Source: an uncultured Prevotellaceae bacterium | GTDB taxonomy: Bacteria; Bacteroidota; Bacteroidia; Bacteroidales; Bacteroidaceae | Direction of reading: 5' to 3' | Assembly: GCA_946405695.1 (NCBI GenBank) | Contig: CAMJIA010000011.1 | Span: forward strand, 1 to 34,333 | DNA length: 34,333 nucleotides | Shown: positions 27,793-34,333 of the stretch, in pieces | How the letters are laid out: the number at the start of each line of letters is the position of its first letter | Position numbering within the stretch: position 1 is the first letter of the stretch | Notes under the pieces: generated by a model | Told to the model about the DNA's origin: nothing | Seen by the model: the letters and a program-made list of their open reading frames with translations, nothing else | Databases searched by the model: none | Translations under genes and position numbers: made by a program

Positions 27793-29424
27793 TTACGATT
27801 CTTGTAGTCGGATGATGTCGTCGCAGAGTTGGCTGACGGCAGGACGATGGGTAATGAAGATCATCGTCTTGTCATGACAGTAGTCGAAGAGGCGGCTAAA
27901 GAGTTCGTGCTCGGTCTGCTCGTCGAGAGAAGAACTGATTTCATCGAGTAGAAGGATGCCGCCTGGGCGTAACAAACCACGGGCAATGGCTATGCGCTGA
28001 GCCTGCCCTTCACTGAGTCCGATGCCTCGCTCACCCAATTGGGTATCGATGCCATTGGGCAGGTCGTAAACGAAGTCGGCCATAGCCACATGGAGTACTT
28101 GACGTAGCTCGTCGTCGGTGGCCTCCGGACGTGCCAGTTGAAGATTGTAGCGTACGGTGCCACTCATCAGTGTGTTACCTTGGGGTACGAAGACAAGATG
28201 CTTTCGGGTATGCTCATCAACAGGGACGGGTTGTTGATTGCTGCCAAAAATGGCGATTTCACCGGCATTGGGCTTGATGAATGCCAACATCAGACGGAAA
28301 AGAGTTGTCTTGCCGATACCCGTCTCTCCCATGATGGCTGTCTTGGTGCCTGGGCGGAAGTCGTGAGAGAAATTATTCAGCACGGCACGGTCGCCAGAGG
28401 CATAGGTGAAGCTGACGTTACGTACAGTGATACCTACGGCCCCTGTTATTTGATGCTCTTCTGTGCTGCTAGTCGTTTCTTGGGTTGTTGTCAGTTCCTC
28501 CAGACGGTCGATGCTTGCCGTAGCATAGAAGAACTGTGGCATCATGTTGAGCATGTTGAGGATAGGGTGCTGAATCTGTCCTACCAACTGAAGGAACGAG
28601 GTCATGACACCAAAGGTAATGATGCCGGCACGCAGTTGCAGACCACCCCACACAAAGGCCATGAGGTAGCCCAGGCTGAAGGTGAAGGCTAGCAACAGTC
28701 GTGAGACAACGGTGAAGCGTGTGCGTCGCAAGACACGTCCCATCAGTTGGTCCTGCATATCACTGAGACGGTCAGTTACCCATTGTTCACTACCCAGCGA
28801 ACGTAATACAGCGTTATGTTCCATGCCTTCCTGAACCTGCATCTGGATGGTGCTCTCTTGTTTGCGAATGTCAAGTGTCATATCGCGTAAACGATGGGCA
28901 AACAGCTTGCCGAAAGCTACGACGAACGGGGTGACGAGTAATAGCGCCAAAGCCAGTCGACTGTCCATGGAGTACATCAGCAGGAAGGCACCAGTGAGTT
29001 GCACACCCGTCACAACAAACTGTGGAAGCAACGAGGTGGTGACATCTGCCACGGTACCGATATCCTTGGAGAGACGGGAGGTGACATCGCCGGAGTGCAG
29101 CTGGTCTTCGAACATCTGACGACGGAACAGACTGCTGAATACGCGCAGGCGGATACTATTGGATTGGTACGTATGGGCCTTCGTGGACATGTAGTAGTAG
29201 GACTGGCGCAACAGGATGGCTGTGATGACCAGTGTGACAAGTAAAGCCACCATGAAGACGACGTCCTGGTCGGTGCCCGTACGGATGGTCACATCGATGA
29301 ACTGTTTGCTGAACCAGATCATGACCAGTCCCAGCATCACTTGCGTGATGCCTACTAAGACACGGACCAGAGTGTTCCACCTGATACCTGCCATGTTGCG
29401 TAGGATCCAGACGACGTACTTCAT
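27793..29424 (-). CDS. ABC transporter, fused permease and ATPase (peptide/lipid exporter type)
   Basis: A half-transporter of 543 aa, probably active as a homodimer in the inner membrane. The N-terminal 310 residues contain the transmembrane segments of a type IV exporter. The C-terminal ATPase domain has Walker A GETGIGKT (366-373), Q-loop Gln415, signature LSEGQ (470-474), Walker B ILLLDE (490-495) and His526. All catalytic motifs are intact. There is no N-terminal C39 peptidase domain, so if it exports a leader-bearing peptide, cleavage must come from another enzyme such as the S24/S26 peptidase upstream. It is the last gene of the minus-strand run, 32 bp after the PqqD-like gene. The context suggests export of a modified peptide; lipid or drug export cannot be excluded. 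Confidence 0.9.
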   Translation of the reverse strand: MKYVVWILRNMAGIRWNTLVRVLVGITQVMLGLVMIWFSKQFIDVTIRTGTDQDVVFMVALLVTLVITAILLRQSYYYMSTKAHTYQSNSIRLRVFSSLFRRQMFEDQLHSGDVTSRLSKDIGTVADVTTSLLPQFVVTGVQLTGAFLLMYSMDSRLALALLLVTPFVVAFGKLFAHRLRDMTLDIRKQESTIQMQVQEGMEHNAVLRSLGSEQWVTDRLSDMQDQLMGRVLRRTRFTVVSRLLLAFTFSLGYLMAFVWGGLQLRAGIITFGVMTSFLQLVGQIQHPILNMLNMMPQFFYATASIDRLEELTTTQETTSSTEEHQITGAVGITVRNVSFTYASGDRAVLNNFSHDFRPGTKTAIMGETGIGKTTLFRLMLAFIKPNAGEIAIFGSNQQPVPVDEHTRKHLVFVPQGNTLMSGTVRYNLQLARPEATDDELRQVLHVAMADFVYDLPNGIDTQLGERGIGLSEGQAQRIAIARGLLRPGGILLLDEISSSLDEQTEHELFSRLFDYCHDKTMIFITHRPAVSQLCDDIIRLQES

Positions 29425-29456
29425 GCCATTAGCTATTAGCTTTCAGCAATAGGCTT

Positions 29457-29729
29457 TTAGCCTTCGACGATGCCTAGCTCCTGCCACTGCTTGACCATCT
29501 TGGAGACGTCTTCGTGGGCTTGTTGAGCGTCAACTTCGTATTCCTCGCAAAGTGCTTGGGCAAGACTATCGATGCTAAAATCTCCCATTTCACCGGCCTT
29601 TTTCCATATCCAGGCCGCTGTCTCGTTGAGGCTGATGAGTTTGCCAAAGTCGATGGTGCCCAGACCTTCGCCTACGATGACGTGTTCGCCACAGACGGTG
29701 CGCAGTACAAATCCTTCTTTCTGTTTCAT
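29457..29729 (-). CDS. PqqD-family RiPP recognition protein
   Basis: A 90-aa protein with the PqqD fold signature: an N-terminal beta part (FVLRTVCGEHVIVGEG), the central LNETAAWIWK segment (34-43) and C-terminal helices ending VKQWQELGIVEG. Standalone PqqD-like proteins bind leader peptides and present them to modifying or cleaving enzymes. It sits between the peptidase and the ABC exporter genes, as in lasso-peptide and related clusters, though no B2 protease or cyclase is in the window. The ATG at 29729 is preceded on its own strand by an A-rich run and an octamer repeat. Family call is firm; its substrate is unknown. Confidence 0.9.
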   Translation of the reverse strand: MKQKEGFVLRTVCGEHVIVGEGLGTIDFGKLISLNETAAWIWKKAGEMGDFSIDSLAQALCEEYEVDAQQAHEDVSKMVKQWQELGIVEG

Positions 29730-29740
29730 ATTCTTTTTTT

Positions 29741-29826
29741 TTCGATGTTTCGATGTTTCGATGTTTCGATGTTTCGATATTTCGATGTTTCGTTATTTCG
29801 TTATAACGTTATTACGACTTTACGAC
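29741..29826. repeat. Octamer tandem repeat upstream of the PqqD-family gene
   Basis: On the + strand, 8-bp units TTCGATGT start at 29741, 29749, 29757, 29765 and 29781, with variants TTCGATAT at 29773 and TTCGTTAT at 29789 and 29797. Decayed units (AACGTTAT, TACGACTT) follow into the 3' end of the peptidase gene. The array fills nearly all of the 90-bp gap before the PqqD-family gene. No ATG lies in this gap on the minus strand, so it does not hide a small precursor gene. Confidence 0.88.
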
Positions 29827-30272
29827 ATGACTTTCAGCCATGTCCGTCGATAAATGGCCAGAATCCAACGACGGATAGGGAGCAGTCGCCACCATATGTG
29901 ACTGGCCTTGATGCGCCATGGGGCGTAGAGGTTGTTGTGTTTGCCTTGTGGTGTGACGACGTTAACGGCCAGAGCTGCTACATCGCTGAGCAGGCAGTGT
30001 TCTACGCCAGCAATGTTGCCATCGCCCATCAGCACGACCTTGTCACCATCTATCTGAATAATACGGTGTACCACATAGCGACACCCTTCTACCCATGCCA
30101 GTACGACGTGTCCTACCTGTATGTCAATAGGTTTGACGAGGTCGACACTCTCCTTGCCGCCAATGATAAACGGCAGCATGCTGTAGCCCTTCACAGGGAA
30201 GGTGACACGTAGGCCTTCATGAACCAATTTGATGGCACTCTTGATAATCTCGTCATCGGAAACCGTATTCAT
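29820..30272 (-). CDS. S24/S26-family serine peptidase (signal-peptidase-like)
   Basis: A 150-aa protein with the signal-peptidase-type core: KGYSMLPFI with the candidate nucleophile Ser31, GHVVLAW (54-60), YVVHRI with His69-Arg70, and LMGDGN (81-86). The Ser plus His arrangement recalls the archaeal/SipW-type S26B peptidases, because no Lys is seen at the usual general-base position. The predicted dyad is inference. No convincing N-terminal membrane anchor is visible, so it may be cytoplasmic or peripheral. Its ATG overlaps the stop of the HprK-like gene (ATGA, 30269-30272), implying coupled translation. It could cleave a leader peptide in the cassette formed with the PqqD-like protein and the ABC exporter. 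Confidence 0.82.
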   Translation of the reverse strand: MNTVSDDEIIKSAIKLVHEGLRVTFPVKGYSMLPFIIGGKESVDLVKPIDIQVGHVVLAWVEGCRYVVHRIIQIDGDKVVLMGDGNIAGVEHCLLSDVAALAVNVVTPQGKHNNLYAPWRIKASHIWWRLLPIRRWILAIYRRTWLKVMS

Positions 30273-31132
30273 GCCTTGCGTATCGTTTTAGAACAAAGTT
30301 GGGCGGCATCTGTGTCGGGAAGACATTCCAGATGCCATACTGCCACTTCACTGGCCATCATATCCTCGGTCTCGTGGAGTCCCTCAGCCACATGTTTGTC
30401 CCAACGCTTGCCAGAGATGGATGGTACCAGTGCAGCATAAGCCATGAGGGGACTCAACCGCTGTATCTTATTATAAGGAGCCTGACTCAGTTGGACAACA
30501 CCGCCTAATGGATAGCGCACATTGCGATAGCAAGGGGTCTTGCCACTCCAAGGAGAACCAAAAACATAGAATCCATCGGGCATCCGACGTACTACGGGAT
30601 TGTCGTCGTTGACCAGTTCGGTACCGCTGATATGCTTCAGCCATAAGCTGGAATGCGTACTCTTTCCTGTGCCGCTCTTACCTAAGAACATATAACCATA
30701 GCCTGCACAACTGACTACAGAGGAGTGGAAGAGGGCAGTCTGCAGATTGGCCGTTGATAAGGCGTACATTACCATCAGAGCATTATTGATGCCAAACAGC
30801 GGCTCATCGACTAGCAGGACGTCAGCTTGTTGATAACGGTCGTCCGTGATCATGCGTGCTGCACAACGTCCCCATAGTTGGAACTCAAAGTATGGTTTTC
30901 CGTGCAGTTGACCAGCCAGAATCTGTGAGCCGTCATCGTCCTGGTTCATCTCTGTAGTGATATCGTCGGTCTGAGGAAAATCGTCCTTTTCAACGAGACG
31001 TAATGAGAAAACCACTTGGTCGCTCTCGTCGACAGAAAATGGAGCATATTGCCCCATTTCATCGAGAAGTTTAGATTCTTCGGGTATCTCTACTGAGAAG
31101 GTATGGTCTGCGACTTGATAGTAATGCTTCAT
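30269..31132 (-). CDS. HprK-like P-loop kinase of a RiPP-type cassette
   Basis: A 287-aa protein whose core is a P-loop, FLGKSGTGKST (149-159), followed by NDDNPV (175-180) and GSPWSGKTP (192-200). These are the landmarks of the HPr kinase/PEP-carboxykinase-like superfamily. It lacks the HPr-binding layout of true HprK. The first 120 residues form a separate N-terminal part with no recognised motif. Related kinases occur next to PqqD-like genes in lasso-peptide clusters such as paeninodin, where they phosphorylate the precursor. Here the substrate is unknown. It starts 6 bp after the OlsB-like gene and overlaps the peptidase gene by 4 bp. Confidence 0.82.
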   Translation of the reverse strand: MKHYYQVADHTFSVEIPEESKLLDEMGQYAPFSVDESDQVVFSLRLVEKDDFPQTDDITTEMNQDDDGSQILAGQLHGKPYFEFQLWGRCAARMITDDRYQQADVLLVDEPLFGINNALMVMYALSTANLQTALFHSSVVSCAGYGYMFLGKSGTGKSTHSSLWLKHISGTELVNDDNPVVRRMPDGFYVFGSPWSGKTPCYRNVRYPLGGVVQLSQAPYNKIQRLSPLMAYAALVPSISGKRWDKHVAEGLHETEDMMASEVAVWHLECLPDTDAAQLCSKTIRKA

Positions 31133-31138
31133 GCTCGC

Positions 31139-32131
31139 CTATTCCTTATCTTTATAGATGATTTTGTTAGCGCCAGAGGTCAGTTCTAATTCGTCACGAT
31201 GTTCATGGATGAATGAGTCGATATGGCGTTTACGCTTTTCCTCGAAGATTTCGTCGATAGCTATCAGTATGCCGGTTTCTTCCACGTCACCGAAACCATA
31301 GTTGATAGCTGTGCCAAACAGTTTCATTGTTGGAGACAGCCCCATATAGGCATTGACCAATGGTGGAATGTTGTAGCCTAATTTGCGAATCTCACCATTT
31401 AGAATCTTGTAGTCTTCCTTGAAATCTTTGCCGCAGAAAAGTGCTGCCAACTCAGTGGGGTCTGTCTCTAATTCCAATGGTTTCATCGGGATAATCAGGT
31501 TCTCTTTGTCGTCAAAATGCTTCTTAAGAAAGTAGAGAATCATGTCGCGCCCCTTGCGGATGTAGCTGGGATACATCGTCATCTTACCAAAGTAGTATTT
31601 TACGTTGGGTTTGATGACTGTTAGTGCCCCAAGTCCATCCCACAGGTTGTCGAGTGCAAACAGACTCTTGGCACCCATTCGTGAACTTTGATAGGGCAGG
31701 GAGACAAAGGAACGACCGAGTTCGATAGTCCAAGGCGCATAGTCCTTGATAAAACGCTCGGAGAAATGGAACATGTGACTGGTGGCGAGGATGGGTTGGC
31801 CTTTGTCGTCATATTCCCAATCCGTTCCACAAAGATAACGATAACCACCGATAATCTCTTCTTCTTCAGGATTCCATACGATGAGTTGTTTGTAGCAGTT
31901 CTCGCAGATGTCGAATTCGTCGATGTCGACCTCCTTGCCAGTACCTCCACCAGCCTCACGGAAAGCAATCTCGCGCAGTCGACCAATCTCTTGCATCACG
32001 TTAGGGGCATTATGTGCCGTGATGACATAGATCTTGTTGTTGCTTTTGTTGGTCATACGCAACTGCTTGTCGGGAGTGAGTTCGCTCTTAAGCACTTCCT
32101 TTGAGATGGGCTGGATAATCGGTTGTTCCAT
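31139..32131 (-). CDS. glsB: OlsB/GlsB-like GNAT N-acyltransferase (aminolipid synthesis)
   Basis: A 330-aa member of the hemolysin/OlsB branch of GNAT acyltransferases. Visible landmarks are IGRLREIAFREAGGGTG (49-65), IIGGYRYLCG (93-102), FSERFI (123-128) and ELGRSFVSLPYQ (137-148), all typical of the ornithine-lipid N-acyltransferase family. In Bacteroides the homologue GlsB N-acylates glycine with a beta-hydroxy fatty acid in the first step of glycine-lipid synthesis. The PlsC-like gene 27 bp upstream is the expected partner for the second, O-acylation step. The name glsB rests on family and pairing. Its position close to mraZ recalls, from memory, the Bacteroides arrangement. Confidence 0.8.
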   Translation of the reverse strand: MEQPIIQPISKEVLKSELTPDKQLRMTNKSNNKIYVITAHNAPNVMQEIGRLREIAFREAGGGTGKEVDIDEFDICENCYKQLIVWNPEEEEIIGGYRYLCGTDWEYDDKGQPILATSHMFHFSERFIKDYAPWTIELGRSFVSLPYQSSRMGAKSLFALDNLWDGLGALTVIKPNVKYYFGKMTMYPSYIRKGRDMILYFLKKHFDDKENLIIPMKPLELETDPTELAALFCGKDFKEDYKILNGEIRKLGYNIPPLVNAYMGLSPTMKLFGTAINYGFGDVEETGILIAIDEIFEEKRKRHIDSFIHEHRDELELTSGANKIIYKDKE

Positions 32132-32158
32132 TATTGTTGTGAGTTAAGTATTTTGTGA

Positions 32159-32983
32159 TTAAAGAGAATAGACGATGTCTTGTACATATTTTGCCCATTC
32201 CATCGGACTTTTGCTTTTGTCGAAGGTCTGCCAGGGAATGGGCTTGCCAATGGCAACGCGGAACGTCTTCCCCACATTTTTGTACATTTCATCGACCAAA
32301 AACAGCATAGCCAGGTTGAATGGCAGGAAACGATCGGAGAAGTTGGCTAAACGATAGAAGAAGCTGGAGTTCTGACCACCGAAGTGGATGGGAACTACGT
32401 CGCGCTGGTACTCAACACTCTTTGAGATGAATGTCTTTTTCCAGGGAATGTCGCGAATGACGCCATCATGGCGGCGAGAGCAGAGTCCTGCGGGGAACAT
32501 CAGCATGTGGTTGTCGCTCTGGAACCCAGTTTCCACCATAGCAGGGAAGTTGCGGCTGGCCTTGCCGGTCTTGTTGATGGGAATGCACAGTGGAGCGAGT
32601 CCGGGCAGGTACATCAGCAAGTCGTTGACCAAATAGCGGAAGCGAGAGTCGTAATGACGTCCGATGAGTGCGCCCAAAGCCACACCGTCTTCACCACCCA
32701 GAGGATGGTTAGATACGAAGGTGTAAAGACGTCCGTCGGCAGGGTCGGGTAGGTTTTCCTTGCCTTCCACCTCAAGTGTCATCTCCAGATATTCCACGCA
32801 AGCTTCCAACCAAGGTGTTCCTACCTTGTCGCGCGACTCCCAAAGGAAGGCGTTTACCTGATCCTGGTGGGCAATGCGCTTAAGCCATGACACCAAAGGA
32901 CGGGGAACCCATTTCGCTTTGGTCCCCATCTTGTTTTTCAGGATACTGTCGATGTCGATAGTCTTCTCTGTTATCTGTCCCAT
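32159..32983 (-). CDS. glsA: PlsC-like lysophospholipid/GlsA-type O-acyltransferase
   Basis: A 274-aa protein with the glycerolipid acyltransferase motifs NHPLGGEDG (92-100, catalytic His93) and FPAGLCSRR (163-171, equivalent of FPEGTRS), plus a late IPIHFGGQ-like strand (VVPIHFGG). Such enzymes transfer a second acyl chain. With an OlsB/GlsB-like neighbour, the likely reaction is O-acylation of N-acyl-glycine to give mature glycine lipid at the inner membrane. It is the first gene of the minus-strand run and has a candidate promoter just upstream. A general 1-acylglycerol-phosphate acyltransferase is the alternative. Confidence 0.78.
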   Translation of the reverse strand: MGQITEKTIDIDSILKNKMGTKAKWVPRPLVSWLKRIAHQDQVNAFLWESRDKVGTPWLEACVEYLEMTLEVEGKENLPDPADGRLYTFVSNHPLGGEDGVALGALIGRHYDSRFRYLVNDLLMYLPGLAPLCIPINKTGKASRNFPAMVETGFQSDNHMLMFPAGLCSRRHDGVIRDIPWKKTFISKSVEYQRDVVPIHFGGQNSSFFYRLANFSDRFLPFNLAMLFLVDEMYKNVGKTFRVAIGKPIPWQTFDKSKSPMEWAKYVQDIVYSL

Positions 32984-33009
32984 TTCTCTCTGTTCGCACT
33001 AATGGCATG

Positions 33010-33017
33010 CAAATATA
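33010..33017 (-). promoter_or_regulatory. Candidate Bacteroidota -7 element for the glsA-led operon
   Basis: Read on the minus strand, the sequence is TATATTTG, matching TAnnTTTG, ending 27 bp before the ATG at 32983. This would give a short leader of about 20 nt. A clear -33 TTTG is not visible, so confidence is moderate. Confidence 0.5.
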
Positions 33018-33097
33018 CGGAAAAATGTTCTAATAATTGCACTTTTAAAGAAAATTTGCGCAAATAAGGAATCTTTTGCATCTTTTCACTCAAAAAA

Positions 33098-33123
33098 GTG
33101 GGGAAAAGTGGGGGAATGTGGAG
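33098..33123 (+). promoter_or_regulatory. MraZ box (three direct repeats, 10-bp period)
   Basis: TGGGG at 33099, TGGGG at 33109 and TGGAG at 33119 lie exactly 10 bp apart. This is the TGGGN-N5 pattern bound by MraZ upstream of its own operon in several phyla. It lies just upstream of the mraZ -7 element and would cover the -33 region, so binding should repress the operon. Confidence 0.8.
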
Positions 33124-33132
33124 GAAATTGTA

Positions 33133-33140
33133 TACCTTTG
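33133..33140 (+). promoter_or_regulatory. Bacteroidota -7 promoter element for mraZ
   Basis: TACCTTTG fits TAnnTTTG and is followed by CATCCG, giving a start site near 33146 and a leader of about 25 nt. The -33 region overlaps the MraZ box and shows no TTTG. Confidence 0.6.
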
Positions 33141-33170
33141 CATCCGAAACTAGTTTTTATATAAGTACGC

Positions 33171-33653
33171 ATGCGATTTTTAGGTAATATAGAAGCCAAG
33201 ATGGACGCCAAAGGACGCGCTTTCCTACCCGCAGTATTCCGTAAGATGCTGCAGGCAGGCAGCAATGGCACTACTGATGTGCGTTTGGTGTTGCGCAAGG
33301 ATGTTTTTCAGCCTTGTCTTGTGCTCTATCCTGAAAGTGTGTGGAATGAACAGATGGATGCTTTGCGTCAGCGTTTGAATCGCTGGAACAAGCAGCACCA
33401 ACAGGTGTTCCGTCAGTTCGTAAGCGAGGTTGAGGTGTTGACACTCGATGGTAATGGTCGTTTCCTTGTTCCCAAGCGCTATCTGCGCATGGCTGATATT
33501 GATCAGGATGTAAAGTTCGTGGGCATGGGCGATACGATAGAGATATGGAGTTGTCAGCAGGCAGAACAGCACCAGATGAATCCTGAAGAATTCGGTGAGG
33601 CGCTGGAAGAGCTGATGGCTGTGGAGGATGAAGCAGCCAATAATGGTAAATAA
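33171..33653 (+). CDS. mraZ: Transcriptional regulator MraZ
   Basis: First gene of the division and cell-wall cluster. At 160 aa it carries two SpoVT-AbrB half-domains, each with the family signature: DAKGRAFLPAVFR (12-24) and DGNGRFLVPKRY (93-104). MraZ forms a ring-shaped oligomer that binds direct TGGGN repeats, and such a box is seen upstream. ATG 33171 gives the standard N-terminus MRFLGNIEAKMD. The gene ends 18 bp before rsmH. The C-terminal tail (EEFGEALEELMAVEDEA) is acidic. Confidence 0.95.
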   Translation: MRFLGNIEAKMDAKGRAFLPAVFRKMLQAGSNGTTDVRLVLRKDVFQPCLVLYPESVWNEQMDALRQRLNRWNKQHQQVFRQFVSEVEVLTLDGNGRFLVPKRYLRMADIDQDVKFVGMGDTIEIWSCQQAEQHQMNPEEFGEALEELMAVEDEAANNGK

Positions 33654-33671
33654 AAACCCATAAAATTATAA

Positions 33672-34333
33672 ATGGAGTCGATATACCACATTCCTGTTCT
33701 CCTCAGGGAGAGCGTTGACGGACTGGATATTCAGCCCGATGGCGTTTATGTGGATGTCACCTTCGGTGGTGGCGGTCACTCCAGGGAGATACTCTCACGA
33801 CTGGGGGCCAAAGGTCATCTGTATAGCTTTGACCAGGATGCCGATGCTGAGAAAAATATCGTTAACGATGATAGATTCACCTTCGTACGCAGCAACTTTA
33901 GATATATAGAAAATTGGATGCAGTACTATGGTGTAGAACATATTGACGGATTGCTGGCTGATTTGGGTGTGTCGAGTCACCATTTCGATGATGAGACCCG
34001 CGGATTCTCTTTCCGCTTTGATGCCCCATTGGATATGCGTATGAACAATCGCGCTGGTAAGACCGCTGCTGAGGTGTTGAATGACTATGCCGAAGAACAG
34101 TTGGCAGATGTTTTCTATCTCTATGGAGAACTGAAAGATGCCCGCCGTATTGCAAGAGCCATTGTGAAGGCTCGTCAGCAGGAACGCATAGAGACGACAG
34201 GTCAGTTGTTGCAAGTGCTGGGCATCCGGGTGGATAGTCCCAACAACCAGTGGAAGAAAGACATGGCAAAGATCTATCAGGCACTGCGCATTGAGGTGAA
34301 CCACGAGATGGATGCCTTGCGTGAGATGCTGAA
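33672..34333 (+). CDS. rsmH: 16S rRNA (cytosine(1402)-N4)-methyltransferase RsmH, 5' part (runs off window)
   Basis: ATG 33672 opens MESIYHIPVLLRESVDGL, the standard RsmH start, and the frame continues to the window edge (220 codons visible of roughly 300). The SAM-binding motif is VDVTFGGGGHS (27-37). The family block DLGVSSHHFDDETRGFSFRF followed by DAPLDMRM is intact. The enzyme methylates N4 of C1402 in 16S rRNA. The gene follows mraZ by 18 bp, in the usual dcw order. The 3' end lies beyond the window. Confidence 0.95.
   Translation, partial: MESIYHIPVLLRESVDGLDIQPDGVYVDVTFGGGGHSREILSRLGAKGHLYSFDQDADAEKNIVNDDRFTFVRSNFRYIENWMQYYGVEHIDGLLADLGVSSHHFDDETRGFSFRFDAPLDMRMNNRAGKTAAEVLNDYAEEQLADVFYLYGELKDARRIARAIVKARQQERIETTGQLLQVLGIRVDSPNNQWKKDMAKIYQALRIEVNHEMDALREML

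Noticed and set aside
28138..28692. Plus-strand 184-codon open frame inside the ABC transporter gene
   Set aside because: It is antisense to intact ATPase motifs and shows no domain of its own.
29428..29456. Doubled ATTAGCT heptamer in the gap before the ABC transporter gene
   Set aside because: Only two exact copies, too little to call a repeat element.
29730..29819. Hidden RiPP precursor gene upstream of the PqqD-family gene
   Set aside because: The minus-strand sequence in this gap has no ATG and consists of octamer repeats.
29514..30212. Plus-strand 232-codon open frame opposite the PqqD and peptidase genes
   Set aside because: It crosses the octamer array, giving repetitive FDVSMFR-like residues, and overlaps two well-supported minus-strand genes.

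Overview
The window looks like a chromosomal segment of a member of the Bacteroidales, most likely a Prevotella/Segatella-type genome. The support is a Mfa-type fimbrial operon, a giant protein with a type IX secretion (T9SS) C-terminal signal, Bacteroidota-style TAnnTTTG promoters, weak or absent Shine-Dalgarno sequences, and a mraZ-rsmH start of the division/cell-wall cluster. The assignment comes from reading protein motifs, not from a database search.

Region 1 (1-7327, + strand) is a fimbrial operon. The tail of an upstream TPR-like gene is followed by a Mfa1-type subunit, a FimB/Mfa2-type anchor, a second Mfa1-type subunit and two smaller fimbrillin-fold lipoproteins. Gaps are short or absent. 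Four of the five fimbrial lipoproteins carry an Arg-(Ser/Ala) site 39-44 residues after the lipidated Cys. The anchor does not. This fits protease-triggered polymerisation of all but the anchor.

Region 2 (7354-27758, + strand) holds two giant genes in the same direction, 3945 and 2856 codons, overlapping by four bases. Both are built from a repeated (V/A/F)(Y/F)GGG(N/E) motif. The first has a signal peptide and a T9SS sorting domain. The second has an N-terminal carbohydrate-binding-like domain, two chitobiase-C-like domains and GLUG-like repeats, but no sorting domain. They may be very large surface adhesins or fibre-associated proteins made with the fimbria.

The 5' end of the second giant gene (19243-19543) is a composite of three repeat arrays: five 12-bp palindromes at an exact 22-bp pitch, an 11-bp tandem/inverted array, and a 3 x 22-bp tandem array that runs into the signal-peptide codons. 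This is the most unusual DNA in the window.

Region 3 (32983 back to 27793, - strand) is a six-gene run: a PlsC-like and an OlsB-like acyltransferase (probably the glycine-lipid pair GlsA/GlsB), then an HprK-like kinase, an S24/S26 peptidase, a PqqD-family RiPP recognition protein and an ABC exporter. The last four resemble a peptide maturation/export cassette with no precursor or modifying enzyme in view. Region 3 converges on region 2 at a stem-loop (27761-27780).

Region 4 (33098-34333, + strand) is the start of the dcw cluster: a MraZ box, a TAnnTTTG promoter, mraZ and a partial rsmH. No rRNA, tRNA, CRISPR array or insertion sequence was seen, and there is no gene-free stretch over 300 bp.
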